A stretch of 36,195 nt of DNA from a virus, in the IMG/VR virus record IMGVR_UViG_3300032242_001248, positions 1 through 36,195 of that record, one strand, 5' to 3'. Below the pieces are notes generated by a model. The model saw nothing but the letters and a program-made list of their open reading frames with translations. It was not told the origin of the DNA and did no database searches. The translations under genes and the position numbers were made by a program. Shown piece by piece: positions 13,563 through 21,956 of this stretch. Position 1 is the stretch's first letter, and each line of letters opens with the position of its first letter.

Positions 13563-14296
13563 AATGATCCTTCATCTACTACCTGTTTAACTAGATTTAA
13601 ATCTGCAGGATATGTTCTAAAACGTTTAGACCAAAAGTCGGGATTCATTATTTCAAAAATAATATTTAACTGCTCATCATTAAATTTGCCTAACATACTT
13701 CGTCCGCTTTCACAGTTTAAAACTATCCACGGACTAATCTTACCATCCTTAATATCGTATACTGATCTATTTAAGCTAACATATTTAAAGTAATGATTCC
13801 ACTGACTCTTATTGTTATCTGCCCAATCCATCATAGTAGCAATGCTACGTTGTAGGGCAACTTCAGCAGGTTCTTTTTTAATTAGGTCTAGCACATATTG
13901 ATAATACAGATCTTCTCTACACCAATGATCAAGTTTAATGCCACTAGTTACTACAAAGTCAATATATCGATCCAAGTATAGGGGATTGACATTGTGCAGG
14001 AAACTGCCAAACTTTACAAATGCATTATAGTATTGACTCTTGGCAAATTCTTCATAGGTTTTCGTAGTTTTTGCCTTCTGACTTAGCTGAAAAAATCTAA
14101 TGTAAGTTTGATAGCCTAATTGAACATGTTTTTCAGATTTGGCCATATGACGTCTTTTTTGCTCGCACATATGCACAGCCAAAGTAGATTCCTTAACATA
14201 GGCACTGTTACAATATTGACATACATACGGTTTTTCTACGGCACTCAACTTAAATTTTATTCCCTTGTGTTGTTTTTCAAATACAGTTAAATTCAT
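13559..14296 (-). CDS. C2H2 zinc-finger-bearing conserved phage protein
   Basis: Encodes 245 residues. Near the N-terminus, CQYCNSAYVKESTLAVHMCEQKRRH (about 26-50) has the C-x2-C...H-x-C/H spacing of a C2H2-type zinc finger. The rest is alpha-helical, with recognisable patches (YYNAFVKFGSFL, KLDHWCREDLYYQYVLDL, SPWIVLNCESG). Relatives are common in aquatic T4-like phages but have no assigned role. The finger suggests DNA, RNA or protein binding. Overlapping ATGA junctions on both sides tie it to the DnaE-like gene cluster. Confidence 0.82.
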   Translation of the reverse strand: MNLTVFEKQHKGIKFKLSAVEKPYVCQYCNSAYVKESTLAVHMCEQKRRHMAKSEKHVQLGYQTYIRFFQLSQKAKTTKTYEEFAKSQYYNAFVKFGSFLHNVNPLYLDRYIDFVVTSGIKLDHWCREDLYYQYVLDLIKKEPAEVALQRSIATMMDWADNNKSQWNHYFKYVSLNRSVYDIKDGKISPWIVLNCESGRSMLGKFNDEQLNIIFEIMNPDFWSKRFRTYPADLNLVKQVVDEGSL

Positions 14297-14760
14297 AAGA
14301 TCTTTTTAATTTCTGCATCACTCATTCCAAGATCTCTAGCTAACTCTTTAGCCTCGGCAGTGCTCATGAGTGTTGCTTGTAATTCTAATTCGTCGTCTTT
14401 CATATGCGGATAAACTGATTCTAAAAACTTGTATATCTTGCCGTCGCCGGATTTCTTTTTGTGTCCAATCCATTCATGAAAATAAACTTTTCTTTCGTCA
14501 TTGCCGCACATGGCTAACAAGTACCATAACAGTTTAGGATGTTTACTTAGACTAAAATAGTGCTTGTTGAAGTATTCATTTGTTTTGAAAACTGCTAGTT
14601 CTTGTACATCTCTATTGCTAGTTTTAACAGAACTAGCATATCTGTTCAATAAGAAAAAACTCACCTGTTTGCGTTGTTCTTCATCAAGGTCGTTCCACAG
14701 ATCCCTAGCACCCATATCAATGGCACCAGTTAAATCTTTAATTGCTATTTTATCACTCAT
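14293..14760 (-). CDS. conserved T4-like phage protein, unknown
   Basis: Encodes 155 residues, all helical in appearance. A central KHPKLLWYLLAM segment (about 78-89) and a C-terminal TSTAEAKELARDLG-type helix pattern resemble unnamed proteins of cyanomyoviruses. The arrangement next to replication genes recalls the clamp-loader small subunit gp62, but the sequence does not convincingly match, so that name is not used. Four-base overlaps with both neighbours. Confidence 0.75.
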   Translation of the reverse strand: MSDKIAIKDLTGAIDMGARDLWNDLDEEQRKQVSFFLLNRYASSVKTSNRDVQELAVFKTNEYFNKHYFSLSKHPKLLWYLLAMCGNDERKVYFHEWIGHKKKSGDGKIYKFLESVYPHMKDDELELQATLMSTAEAKELARDLGMSDAEIKKIL

Positions 14761-15050
14761 AATGGATTATCTTTGCTAAGTCGATATATCATTATAGCAC
14801 GATCCAATGCCTTTTGTAAAGTGATATTGGTCTTTGCTTCTCGCCGAATTTCACCCCACAGTTTACTATCCATTATATGATCGTGTAACGGACGACCGTC
14901 TTGAGTACGCGGATCAAAATTAGGTTGGGTGGGATCGTAGTTCCATCCTATTGCTTGCCTTGTACTTGGATCAGTACCAAACTCTCGAGCATAGGTCACT
15001 CCGTTTGACCGTTCATAAATGTACTTTGCACCAGGTTTAAGACTGCCCAT
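14757..15050 (-). CDS. small conserved protein, unknown
   Basis: Encodes 97 residues. The start at 15050 (MGSLKPGAKYIYER) is preferred. A longer frame from 15149 would overlap the upstream gene by nearly 100 bases and has an unlikely N-terminus. The upstream stop ends two bases earlier, so reinitiation is likely since no clear Shine-Dalgarno is seen. The domain is compact, with an N-terminal strand pair, an Asp/Pro/Asn-rich middle and two C-terminal helices. Relatives are unnamed phage proteins. Confidence 0.75.
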   Translation of the reverse strand: MGSLKPGAKYIYERSNGVTYAREFGTDPSTRQAIGWNYDPTQPNFDPRTQDGRPLHDHIMDSKLWGEIRREAKTNITLQKALDRAIMIYRLSKDNPL

Positions 15051-15051
15051 A

Positions 15052-15558
15052 TTATAATAACTTATAGTGATCAATAATTTCGCTTTGGCGACTAATATCT
15101 TTACAGAAAAATGCACACATGGGTTTTTCACCTTCGTGTAACGGTACACTGAGTAATTGATTATTTTTCATTTTAGGAAAATACCATTTGACATCATTGT
15201 AGACATTTACAATTTCAATGTTTGCATATCCATGTCTAAATGCACTTATAGGATTAAAAAGAAATGCCTCAAATCCTCTATCATTTAAACTAGTCAGCGG
15301 TAACACTTCAACTTCACTACCACATTCACTATCACCTACTGCAATGCTCCAATCAACCGGCATAGTAATTTCATGTCCGCCTATATTCAAGACCATTGCC
15401 GGACTGTTAAAACTTTCTAAAAAGATTAAAGGTATAAAAAAGAAGTCAGGATTTTGTGGATCACTATTATCTAGTACGCTAAAACGTATATCGTCTTCTA
15501 ATTCATCGGGCATTTTAGACAGATCAAATGTCTTGTCGTCTAGTGTTAAAATCATCAT
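15052..15558 (-). CDS. conserved T4-like phage protein, unknown
   Basis: Encodes 168 residues after AAGGA (two adjacent ATG codons, the first taken). It looks like a beta-sandwich: PQNPDFFFIPLIFLESF, EITMPVDWSIAVGD, LPLTSLNDRGFEAFLFNP and WYFPKM are the landmarks, all seen in unnamed proteins of aquatic T4-like phages. No catalytic motif or signal peptide. It heads the overlapping run 15558-12803, which ends with the DnaE-like gene. Confidence 0.8.
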   Translation of the reverse strand: MMILTLDDKTFDLSKMPDELEDDIRFSVLDNSDPQNPDFFFIPLIFLESFNSPAMVLNIGGHEITMPVDWSIAVGDSECGSEVEVLPLTSLNDRGFEAFLFNPISAFRHGYANIEIVNVYNDVKWYFPKMKNNQLLSVPLHEGEKPMCAFFCKDISRQSEIIDHYKLL

Positions 15559-15574
15559 ATTATTATTATTTTCC

Positions 15575-16204
15575 TTATTGTTGTTCTTTTGGAACTAGTA
15601 TAGCATCAAATGCCATAACAGTCCTATGCCCAATTCCTTTCCACGGATAGACAGTATGCGGTAAGTGGCTTGGAAATACTACAACAGTTCCCGGAGTAGG
15701 TGTATATTTCCAAACATCATTCATTATAAATTTACTAATATCTTTAGTTTGCGGTAGCCTAAATAATATTTGACTGTCGCTTGGATTGCTACCTTCTTCT
15801 AACTCAGGTGCGCTAATATACATATTTCCGCTCAAGTGTCCGCCTGGATGTGTATGCATTTCCTGGTAATCGCCTTCGTATTGTCTAATGGTCCAAATAC
15901 TAACAACCTTAGGTTTACAATATTTTAATTCTTCGGTTCCGGATTGACTGGTTATAATTTCTAAATATCCTTGACAAATGGTTTCTAACCAAGAGACTAA
16001 CCAGTCAACATTTAAATCTATTTGATTGGGATAGACTTGTATTTGTTGACCGCCACGTATACTGATCAACGGATTGTTTGCATCATTTAAGTCAGGACGA
16101 CCGTGTAATGATTCTGCTAGACTATATATTTTACTAAATTCAACAGCCGGTATCTGATCAATAGCTAATATAGTTGGTTGAAAATAGGCTACTTTTAATG
16201 ACAT
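15575..16204 (-). CDS. 2OG-Fe(II) oxygenase family protein
   Basis: Encodes 209 residues with the double-stranded beta-helix signatures of the phage-type putative 2OG-Fe(II) oxygenases. MHTHPGGHLSGNMYIS supplies His117/His119, VVVFPSHLPHTVYP supplies His183, and GHRTVMAFD supplies Arg194 for 2-oxoglutarate. Such enzymes hydroxylate or modify a protein, nucleotide or metabolite using 2-oxoglutarate and oxygen. The substrate is unknown. They are frequent in aquatic T4-like phages. The start follows AAGGA at good spacing. It sits between UvsW and the overlapping unknown cluster. Confidence 0.85.
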   Translation of the reverse strand: MSLKVAYFQPTILAIDQIPAVEFSKIYSLAESLHGRPDLNDANNPLISIRGGQQIQVYPNQIDLNVDWLVSWLETICQGYLEIITSQSGTEELKYCKPKVVSIWTIRQYEGDYQEMHTHPGGHLSGNMYISAPELEEGSNPSDSQILFRLPQTKDISKFIMNDVWKYTPTPGTVVVFPSHLPHTVYPWKGIGHRTVMAFDAILVPKEQQ

Positions 16205-16217
16205 TTATTTTTCCTTA

Positions 16218-17678
16218 TTATTGCCACGTTACTTTTTCTAAAGTAAACGGATATTTTGCTTCTTTATAAAACTTTTTGCGTTCGGTAAGATGACGCTTGG
16301 CATACTTGCAAGAACTTGTTAGGTCCCAGATCTGTACGAAGTCCTTGTCTTCTGCTTTTCTAATACCTCGCCCAATCGATTGTATAACCCGGACAAAGCT
16401 CTTTCCGGGCTCCAAAAGAACCAGATTAAAAATACGGGGGATATTAAGACCCACAGCGGCCACACCGTAAGTCGCCACAATAACCTTATTAGTACTAGTT
16501 TTAATTTCATCATATTCTTCTTTACGTTCAGTTAATTTAACATCTCCACTGACAAATACTGCATCCGGAATATGATCAATGATAAACTTACCAGACTCAA
16601 TTCTATTGACTAAAATTAAGGTATTGCCGCTTTCTTTAATATTCTTACACAGATTAGAAATGTATGTCATTCTGTCACTGTCAGTTACTAGATACTTTAG
16701 TTCATCTTGGTAACTTCGAAATTCTTGTACGTCTACCATCTGCACAACGTTCACATGACACTGACTTAGCACACCTTTTTCTTGTAGTGCGTGTGCTGAA
16801 ATTCTATTGATAACAGGACCAATTGTGGCCAAAATGCTTTGAAATTCGATGTCTGCTTTAGGCACTGTACCTGTAAGTCCCCAACGAATCGGTGCATTGG
16901 CAAAGTTCATTGACAGTAGTTTTTTTAGTACTTCTGCCTTGGCTTGGTGTACCTCATCAATGATAACACAGACTACGCCATCAATAAACTCTGCCAGAGT
17001 AAGTGCGTCATTTTCTGCACCTTTTTTCTCTAAAATGTTCAAACTTTGCCATGTGCAAATAGTATGTGTTCGACCAATTTCTTTTCTATCGCCAAAGTAA
17101 ACACCAACATCTAAACCAACGTTGACATAGTCTTCTTCAGTTTGCACCACTAGACTTTTGTTAGGCACAATGACCAATGTTCGACCATAAGGTTCGCATA
17201 ATTTACTCAATGTTGCAGTAATAATAGTCTTACCTGCACCAGTTGCTAGCTCTTGCAATCCTTGTGGATGTTCCATGAATCCATTGACTGCCGCCAACTG
17301 ATAATCTCTCAATACAATCGGTTGACCTTCAATAGGATGTCCCTTAGGCCATACTTTGCCTTGATCTGCCCAATAATTTTCTGTGATCTTTTCAAACTCA
17401 AATTTGTGATTTTCTCTTAAATCTTCAACTTCAGCAACATCTACACCACACTCATCAAGGATGGGTAATATAACGTCTAAATGATTGAGATATCCGTTGC
17501 CACCAAGGCCAAAGAAGGTAGTTGTACCATCCCACCGACCAAGTTTATACTGAGGCATGTGTCTTGCATATGGCAATTCAAATTTTAACTTGTTAGAGAT
17601 TTTACGCCTAACCTCAACACTTAGGCCTTCAATTTTTATATTGACTTCATCTCTGATGATTATTTTACAACTGGGCAA
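16218..17678 (-). CDS. uvsW: UvsW-like DNA/RNA-DNA helicase
   Basis: Encodes 486 residues (T4 UvsW about 500). It is a superfamily 2 helicase that unwinds R-loops and branched DNA and shifts replication from origin- to recombination-dependent mode. Motifs: Walker A TGAGKT (146-151), DEVH (241-244), LTGTVPK motif III, and QSIGRGIRK motif VI near the C-terminus. An N-terminal domain (1-110) precedes them, as in T4. The start is a TTG at 17678 with GGGAG nine bases upstream, overlapping the end of the preceding gene by 14 bases. The TTG may limit its translation. Confidence 0.92.
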   Translation of the reverse strand: MPSCKIIIRDEVNIKIEGLSVEVRRKISNKLKFELPYARHMPQYKLGRWDGTTTFFGLGGNGYLNHLDVILPILDECGVDVAEVEDLRENHKFEFEKITENYWADQGKVWPKGHPIEGQPIVLRDYQLAAVNGFMEHPQGLQELATGAGKTIITATLSKLCEPYGRTLVIVPNKSLVVQTEEDYVNVGLDVGVYFGDRKEIGRTHTICTWQSLNILEKKGAENDALTLAEFIDGVVCVIIDEVHQAKAEVLKKLLSMNFANAPIRWGLTGTVPKADIEFQSILATIGPVINRISAHALQEKGVLSQCHVNVVQMVDVQEFRSYQDELKYLVTDSDRMTYISNLCKNIKESGNTLILVNRIESGKFIIDHIPDAVFVSGDVKLTERKEEYDEIKTSTNKVIVATYGVAAVGLNIPRIFNLVLLEPGKSFVRVIQSIGRGIRKAEDKDFVQIWDLTSSCKYAKRHLTERKKFYKEAKYPFTLEKVTWQ

Positions 17679-18912
17679 TTTGTCTTGCTCCCTTAATTTT
17701 ATTATTTCTTACTACGATTGAATTGTTATAATAATACACAGTAGACATGTCGTCTAAAAATGCTGATGTTTTTCCAAAATCGTGATTGCTTAACATTATA
17801 GCAGTATTAGGATGCCAGTCTGCTTTTAGCAAAGGTTTGGGTATTTTATTTTTTGCAATAAAAACTACCTTGGTATCTGGTCCTATATAATTATTTAAGT
17901 GGTTATCCTTGACCATTTGGTTAAACTCGTTGTAATTTTTTTGTCCATTATCAATTCTAAAAAACACAGTAATCTCACTGTTGGCAATTTTACCGGACAA
18001 TGCTGAAAAAATACTGGTAACTTGCTCTAATGCTTTATGGTCATCATCAACTAATACTAAAATTGGCCATTGATCAAGATTTTCAATAACTTCAATTAGT
18101 GTAGAAACTGGATACAGTTCGGGACTAATTCTAAATCTTGTTGACGAATTAACTAGTATATTTTTTGTCAATTCGTTAGGTGCATTTTTTCCAATTTTTT
18201 CGAGAATTTTTGAGTTTTTATGGTAGATACCACATTTTTTCAATTTGTCAATATAGCTGAGAAAGTTACTTTTTACATTTTCAGGAATTTTTGTCTCAAC
18301 ATAGTCAACACAATGTTTGTTGGCATTTCGTATGACCACTTGGTCATCCTCTAAATCCACGTATGGGACGAATTTTTCAGGATTTTCTTGGATTTTTTCA
18401 ATTTCTTTGAAAATCGTTAACAGTTGGGGTTCAATGACAAAGTCACTGTCTTGAAATTCTGAAACGATCACAGAAATATTAATTTCGTTCATTGGAAATT
18501 CTTTTACTGTTCCGTGTTCGGTTATTGTGCCTACTAATTTTTCCTGAATTTTTGGCCATTTTTCCTGAAATGACTTGGCTCTAACACCTTTTACTGAAAT
18601 TACTTTTTTATTTTCATCATCGGTTGATATAAAAATCATTTGTGAGCGATCAATTTCTCTTAGAGGCAATCTCAACGCCTTTGTAACTAAAAGCGTGTTT
18701 ACGTCAATGTTGTTTTTTTCTAAATTTGACTGGTATTTTTTGATTTTTTTCAAAGATAGCTCAAGTTGCCGATCAGTTAGTGCTAGTCCATTGGAAACCT
18801 GTCGACCTATACTTTTTATAAGATTTTTTTCGTTGTAGTCTATTCGGATATTGATAATCCGAGGTCGCACTCCGGCTAAAATTTCGATGGCATCTTCAAC
18901 AGTATGTGTCAT
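17665..18912 (-). CDS. unknown 415-residue protein in the recombination cluster
   Basis: Encodes 415 residues, rich in Lys, Ile and Asn and visibly more AT-biased than its neighbours. An N-terminal helical region (about 45-70, LTDRQLELSLKKIKKY) precedes a middle domain and a C-terminal alpha/beta part with hydrophobic strands (WPILVLVDDDHKAL near 284-297, TKVVFIAKNKI near 353-363). The latter looks like a Rossmann-type or degenerate helicase core without Walker motifs. The family is not recognised. Its sigma70 promoter would give an almost leaderless mRNA. Its position directly before uvsW suggests a recombination or replication role. Confidence 0.75.
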   Translation of the reverse strand: MTHTVEDAIEILAGVRPRIINIRIDYNEKNLIKSIGRQVSNGLALTDRQLELSLKKIKKYQSNLEKNNIDVNTLLVTKALRLPLREIDRSQMIFISTDDENKKVISVKGVRAKSFQEKWPKIQEKLVGTITEHGTVKEFPMNEINISVIVSEFQDSDFVIEPQLLTIFKEIEKIQENPEKFVPYVDLEDDQVVIRNANKHCVDYVETKIPENVKSNFLSYIDKLKKCGIYHKNSKILEKIGKNAPNELTKNILVNSSTRFRISPELYPVSTLIEVIENLDQWPILVLVDDDHKALEQVTSIFSALSGKIANSEITVFFRIDNGQKNYNEFNQMVKDNHLNNYIGPDTKVVFIAKNKIPKPLLKADWHPNTAIMLSNHDFGKTSAFLDDMSTVYYYNNSIVVRNNKIKGARQIAQL

Positions 18913-18919
18913 ACTTGTT

Positions 18920-18947
18920 ATTATACAGCATTTTTATGTAATGTCAA
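18920..18947 (-). promoter_or_regulatory. sigma70 promoter of the 415-residue gene
   Basis: Minus strand TTGACA at 18942-18947, a 16-base spacer, and TATAAT at 18920-18925. The predicted start near 18913 leaves about one base before the ATG at 18912. Confidence 0.75.
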
Positions 18948-18954
18948 GAGATTA

Positions 18955-18989
18955 AGTGAAAAAAGGTTATTATTTCTAATAACCTTTTT
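18955..18989 (-). terminator. bidirectional-looking terminator
   Basis: A perfect 12-bp stem (AAAAAGGTTATT 18960-18971, AATAACCTTTTT 18978-18989) with a 6-base loop. On the minus strand it follows the UvsY-like gene and ends in a T-run. On the plus strand it also has a T-run. Confidence 0.88.
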
Positions 18990-18991
18990 AG

Positions 18992-19444
18992 TTAGAGAGT
19001 GGCATCTTCCATGCCTGCCACTCTAAGTTTTATAATGTTGGTTATCTGCCATTGTTTCTGGTCAAGTGCTTTGGTAATACCTAACCACTTGTTGCGTAGT
19101 AGGGCAAATTCATTGATAATTTTTTCCATATCAACTACATCAGCCTCACCTTCGACATATTTTTCAACATCACGTGAACTTAGAGCACGAGCATAGCTTT
19201 CTAGATACTTTCTGAAATGACTACTTTTTAATCGACGCAATTCAATGTTTAAATATTCTAAAATTGCCTCAATTTCCTGTAACTGTGAGAATCGTTGTTC
19301 CACAACACCGGGCATACTGGCCGCAGCCTTTTCTAAATTTCCCGTTATACGGCATTCATATTTTGCGGCAACTAATTCAGCTTCAAAATATTCCACGGCG
19401 TCTGGAATGTTACTAATATCCTTAGCAACTTTGTTATACCACAC
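18992..19444 (-). CDS. uvsY: UvsY-like recombination mediator (probable)
   Basis: Encodes 150 residues (T4 UvsY 137). It starts at a GTG (19444) after AGGA. It is helical and charged, with the C-terminal segment LDQKQWQITNIIKLRVAGMED resembling the basic helix found at the end of UvsY-type proteins. UvsY loads UvsX recombinase onto gp32-coated single strands. Position supports the call, since it follows uvsX with only one small gene between. Direct similarity to T4 UvsY is weak, so the name is tentative. A strong terminator follows. Confidence 0.55.
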   Translation of the reverse strand: MWYNKVAKDISNIPDAVEYFEAELVAAKYECRITGNLEKAAASMPGVVEQRFSQLQEIEAILEYLNIELRRLKSSHFRKYLESYARALSSRDVEKYVEGEADVVDMEKIINEFALLRNKWLGITKALDQKQWQITNIIKLRVAGMEDATL

Positions 19445-19446
19445 AG

Positions 19447-19698
19447 TTATTCCTCGTCACTATCGTAATCTTCACTCTCGTAGTCGATTTCGTCTTCTCC
19501 GTCCCAGTCATCCAGATAGTATTCAATGGCCGCATCAAGGTCCTCGTCACCACCAATGGCAGCTTTGAGCACATGATCACTTACACCGTTATCCGCAAGG
19601 ATATCAATGTACTTGCTGGCAACAGTTTCGATAGCTTTCTTATCAAAAAACTCTTTCATACCTGTCCAGATATCAATAATATGGTCTTCAGTCAACAT
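19447..19698 (-). CDS. small acidic protein downstream of uvsX
   Basis: Encodes 83 residues. The ATG lies inside the end of uvsX, overlapping by 11 bases, with GGAGAG upstream. The first 60 residues are helical, and the last 25 are almost entirely Asp, Glu, Ser and Tyr. Such acidic tails can mimic DNA or contact gp32/UvsX. Function is unknown, but similar small genes follow uvsX in other T4-like phages. Confidence 0.75.
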   Translation of the reverse strand: MLTEDHIIDIWTGMKEFFDKKAIETVASKYIDILADNGVSDHVLKAAIGGDEDLDAAIEYYLDDWDGEDEIDYESEDYDSDEE

Positions 19699-20776
19699 TT
19701 TCTAAGATCTCTCCTGTGTCTTGATCAATAGTTGGTTTTAGATTTTTGTTGGCAACGGTCTGATTAAACTCAAGCATGATCTTATCCAGGCCACCCTCTT
19801 CATTACGATCCCATTCTTTACGATACATCTTAATTTCTGTACCATCTATTGAAACGTATTTAAGTCTATTGCCATCTTTTACTAGAATGCCCTTAGCCTC
19901 ACATAAATCAACCATACCACTGTATGGACTCATGCCTGTTTCATAAGGAATCTCAACTTGAACTGACTCAAAAGGTTTTGCATAGCGTGTCTTCATGATC
20001 TTACATGCGGCACGAATACCATTTACAGTTGTTGTCTTGTTACCGTCAGCATCAGTCTTCAACTTTAATTTACGCATAGCAATAACAATAGAGCTTGCAT
20101 AGATAAAGCCTTGACCACCACTGATTTTATCATCTGGATCAAACATGTCCTGGCTTGCGTATGTATGATTAGTACAAACTAATCCAACATTATAGCTACC
20201 AAACATGTTTACACAGTTACGAACAAGACTTGTAAGTGCTTTAGGTTTACGACCCATATCACCTTTCATTTCTCCTGCTTCGAACTGATTAACGTCAGTT
20301 GGAGTCAACAACATGCCCAATGAATCGATTACAAACAACACCTTAGGACGGGTTTCTTCGTCCATTAGTTTGTATTCTTTCATGAATTCACTGATAGTTT
20401 TAGCCACATCGTCAATCATGGCCATATTAAGTTTTAATAACTTATCTTCGTGGGTGTCAACCCCTAATGCGTGTAACCAAGCCTCGTCAAGAGCATTTTC
20501 ACTGTCAATTAAAACAACATAAATGCCTTGTTCTTGTGCGGCTTTGATTAGGTTACCTGAACAAATATATGATTTACCTGCACCAGATTCACCTGCAAGT
20601 ACAGTAACTTTACCTAGTGGTACACCTTTGTTAAAGTCACTGCTAATTAGATAGTTTAAGGCATAATTGCCTGTAGAGATCCAATCTGTTGGATCATTAA
20701 AACCGACTCCAAGCCCATCAATACTTTTTGTCAGAGTCTTTCTGAATTTCGAAAGGTCAAATGCTTTCGTAGCCAT
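19688..20776 (-). CDS. uvsX: UvsX RecA-like recombinase
   Basis: Encodes 362 residues (T4 UvsX 391). It forms filaments on single-stranded DNA and catalyses strand exchange for recombination-dependent replication and repair. Walker A is AGESGAGKS (61-69), and the Walker B aspartate is in VLFVIDS (Asp151). The loop CTNHTY and the DNA-binding loop around KISGGQGFIYASS are RecA/UvsX-like. AAGGAG precedes the ATG. It lies directly after gene 32, whose product it displaces. Confidence 0.95.
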   Translation of the reverse strand: MATKAFDLSKFRKTLTKSIDGLGVGFNDPTDWISTGNYALNYLISSDFNKGVPLGKVTVLAGESGAGKSYICSGNLIKAAQEQGIYVVLIDSENALDEAWLHALGVDTHEDKLLKLNMAMIDDVAKTISEFMKEYKLMDEETRPKVLFVIDSLGMLLTPTDVNQFEAGEMKGDMGRKPKALTSLVRNCVNMFGSYNVGLVCTNHTYASQDMFDPDDKISGGQGFIYASSIVIAMRKLKLKTDADGNKTTTVNGIRAACKIMKTRYAKPFESVQVEIPYETGMSPYSGMVDLCEAKGILVKDGNRLKYVSIDGTEIKMYRKEWDRNEEGGLDKIMLEFNQTVANKNLKPTIDQDTGEILENVD

Positions 20777-20802
20777 ACGTTCTCCTTGTGTTTGTAGTTA
20801 TG

Positions 20803-20824
20803 AGAAGGAGCCGAAGCTCCTTCT
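20803..20824 (-). repeat. C(UUCG)G hairpin between gene 32 and uvsX
   Basis: On the minus strand, the 9-bp stem AGAAGGAGC/GCTCCTTCT is closed by the stable TTCG tetraloop. It lies just after gene 32, the same setting in which C(UUCG)G hairpins occur in T4. There is no T-run, so it is more likely an mRNA-stabilising hairpin than a terminator. Confidence 0.85.
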
Positions 20825-20832
20825 ATATGTGA

Positions 20833-21804
20833 TTACTGCTTTTGACGATTACGAATCATCGCAAGGATGTCTTCTGCACGACCACTTCCACTTGCTGGAG
20901 CGGTTTCTGCTTTTGGAGCAGATTGTACAGGAGCACTAACGCGAGGTGCTGGCTCATCTGGATCGATGTTATCGATTACAGAACTAGCGGCTTTGTTTGG
21001 ATCACCGGTTACTTGCCCCATACCTGCTGGACGGAAATATTGTCCCCATGCATCTTTGTCAAACGGCTCACCGTCAACTGATGCTTGGAACATTTCCTTG
21101 ATAACCTTAAGCTCAACATCGCCAGGCTTCTTAGGCAGGAAGTCGTTTAAATTAAACAAACCATGTGCCTTAACTGAGTCAAGTTCTGCATCAGTTAATG
21201 GACGCTCACGACGGCTCCACTTACTTGTAGAGTAGTCTGCGTATCCACCTTTGCTTGTCTTAACAAGTTTAAAGTCTACGCCACGTGCAAAGTCTGTTGG
21301 CAATTCTTCCAACTCTGGATCAACCAATGCTGATTTGATCAACTGGAAAATCTGAGGTCCGATGATAAATCTACGAACTGGATTCTCTGGGTGTCCATCT
21401 TCCTTCAAGCCGTCTTCAACAACAAAACCTTGGAAAATGTAACTACGCTTCTTCCAATACTTACGACCCATGTCTTCTAAAGACTTGTCTTTGAACCAAC
21501 CGCGAACTTCGCTAAGGATTGGACATGTTTCGCCGTACATTTCCATACAAGGCACTTGAACTTGTACTGGACGTGAGTCAGTTTCACCTTTGATTCCTGC
21601 AAATGGCAGTTTAATCATTAGGCGTTCTGCCCAGAAAAATGTATTATCGGAATTGCCGTCTGGTAAAAATCTTACTGTAGATTCCTTGCCCTGCTCGAGG
21701 TTCCAGAACGGATAGATTGCGTTGTCTCCAACGGGGCGATCACCGCCGCTTGATTTTGTTTCTTGTGCCTGAAGTTTTGCACGAATTTCTGCTAATGTGG
21801 CCAT
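20833..21804 (-). CDS. gp32: gp32-like single-stranded DNA-binding protein
   Basis: Encodes 323 residues (T4 gp32 301). An OB-fold core (about 25-245) binds single-stranded DNA and coordinates replication, recombination and repair proteins. A disordered Pro/Ala/Ser-rich linker precedes a short C-terminal helix that likely contacts partners. T4 gp32 holds a zinc ion with one His and three Cys. Here the corresponding region shows only C-x7-C (Cys86, Cys94) and no third Cys, so zinc binding may be lost or changed. AGGAG lies upstream. It heads the gp32-uvsX-uvsY run. Confidence 0.92.
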   Translation of the reverse strand: MATLAEIRAKLQAQETKSSGGDRPVGDNAIYPFWNLEQGKESTVRFLPDGNSDNTFFWAERLMIKLPFAGIKGETDSRPVQVQVPCMEMYGETCPILSEVRGWFKDKSLEDMGRKYWKKRSYIFQGFVVEDGLKEDGHPENPVRRFIIGPQIFQLIKSALVDPELEELPTDFARGVDFKLVKTSKGGYADYSTSKWSRRERPLTDAELDSVKAHGLFNLNDFLPKKPGDVELKVIKEMFQASVDGEPFDKDAWGQYFRPAGMGQVTGDPNKAASSVIDNIDPDEPAPRVSAPVQSAPKAETAPASGSGRAEDILAMIRNRQKQ

Positions 21805-21870
21805 AATGTTTCTCCTATTGTTATGCCTATGTAATGCTTTTTTGCCTATATTTGTTTCACACCATGTAAA

Positions 21871-21904
21871 ACAAAAAGTGCATACATGTTATTGTACGCA
21901 CTTT
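21871..21904 (-). terminator. terminator before gene 32
   Basis: Stem AAAGTGCATAC (21875-21885)/GTACGCACTTT (21894-21904), 8-base loop, one wobble. On the minus strand it is followed by TTTTTGTTTT. It ends the 566-residue gene and separates it from gene 32. Confidence 0.88.
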
Positions 21905-21956
21905 TATTTAGTATTGCAACTTCAAACCACTGTTAAATGTGGTCAGTTTTACCGTT

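Noticed and set aside
14293-14760. Clamp-loader subunit gp62
   Set aside because: Location and helical character would fit, but no convincing sequence landmarks were seen.
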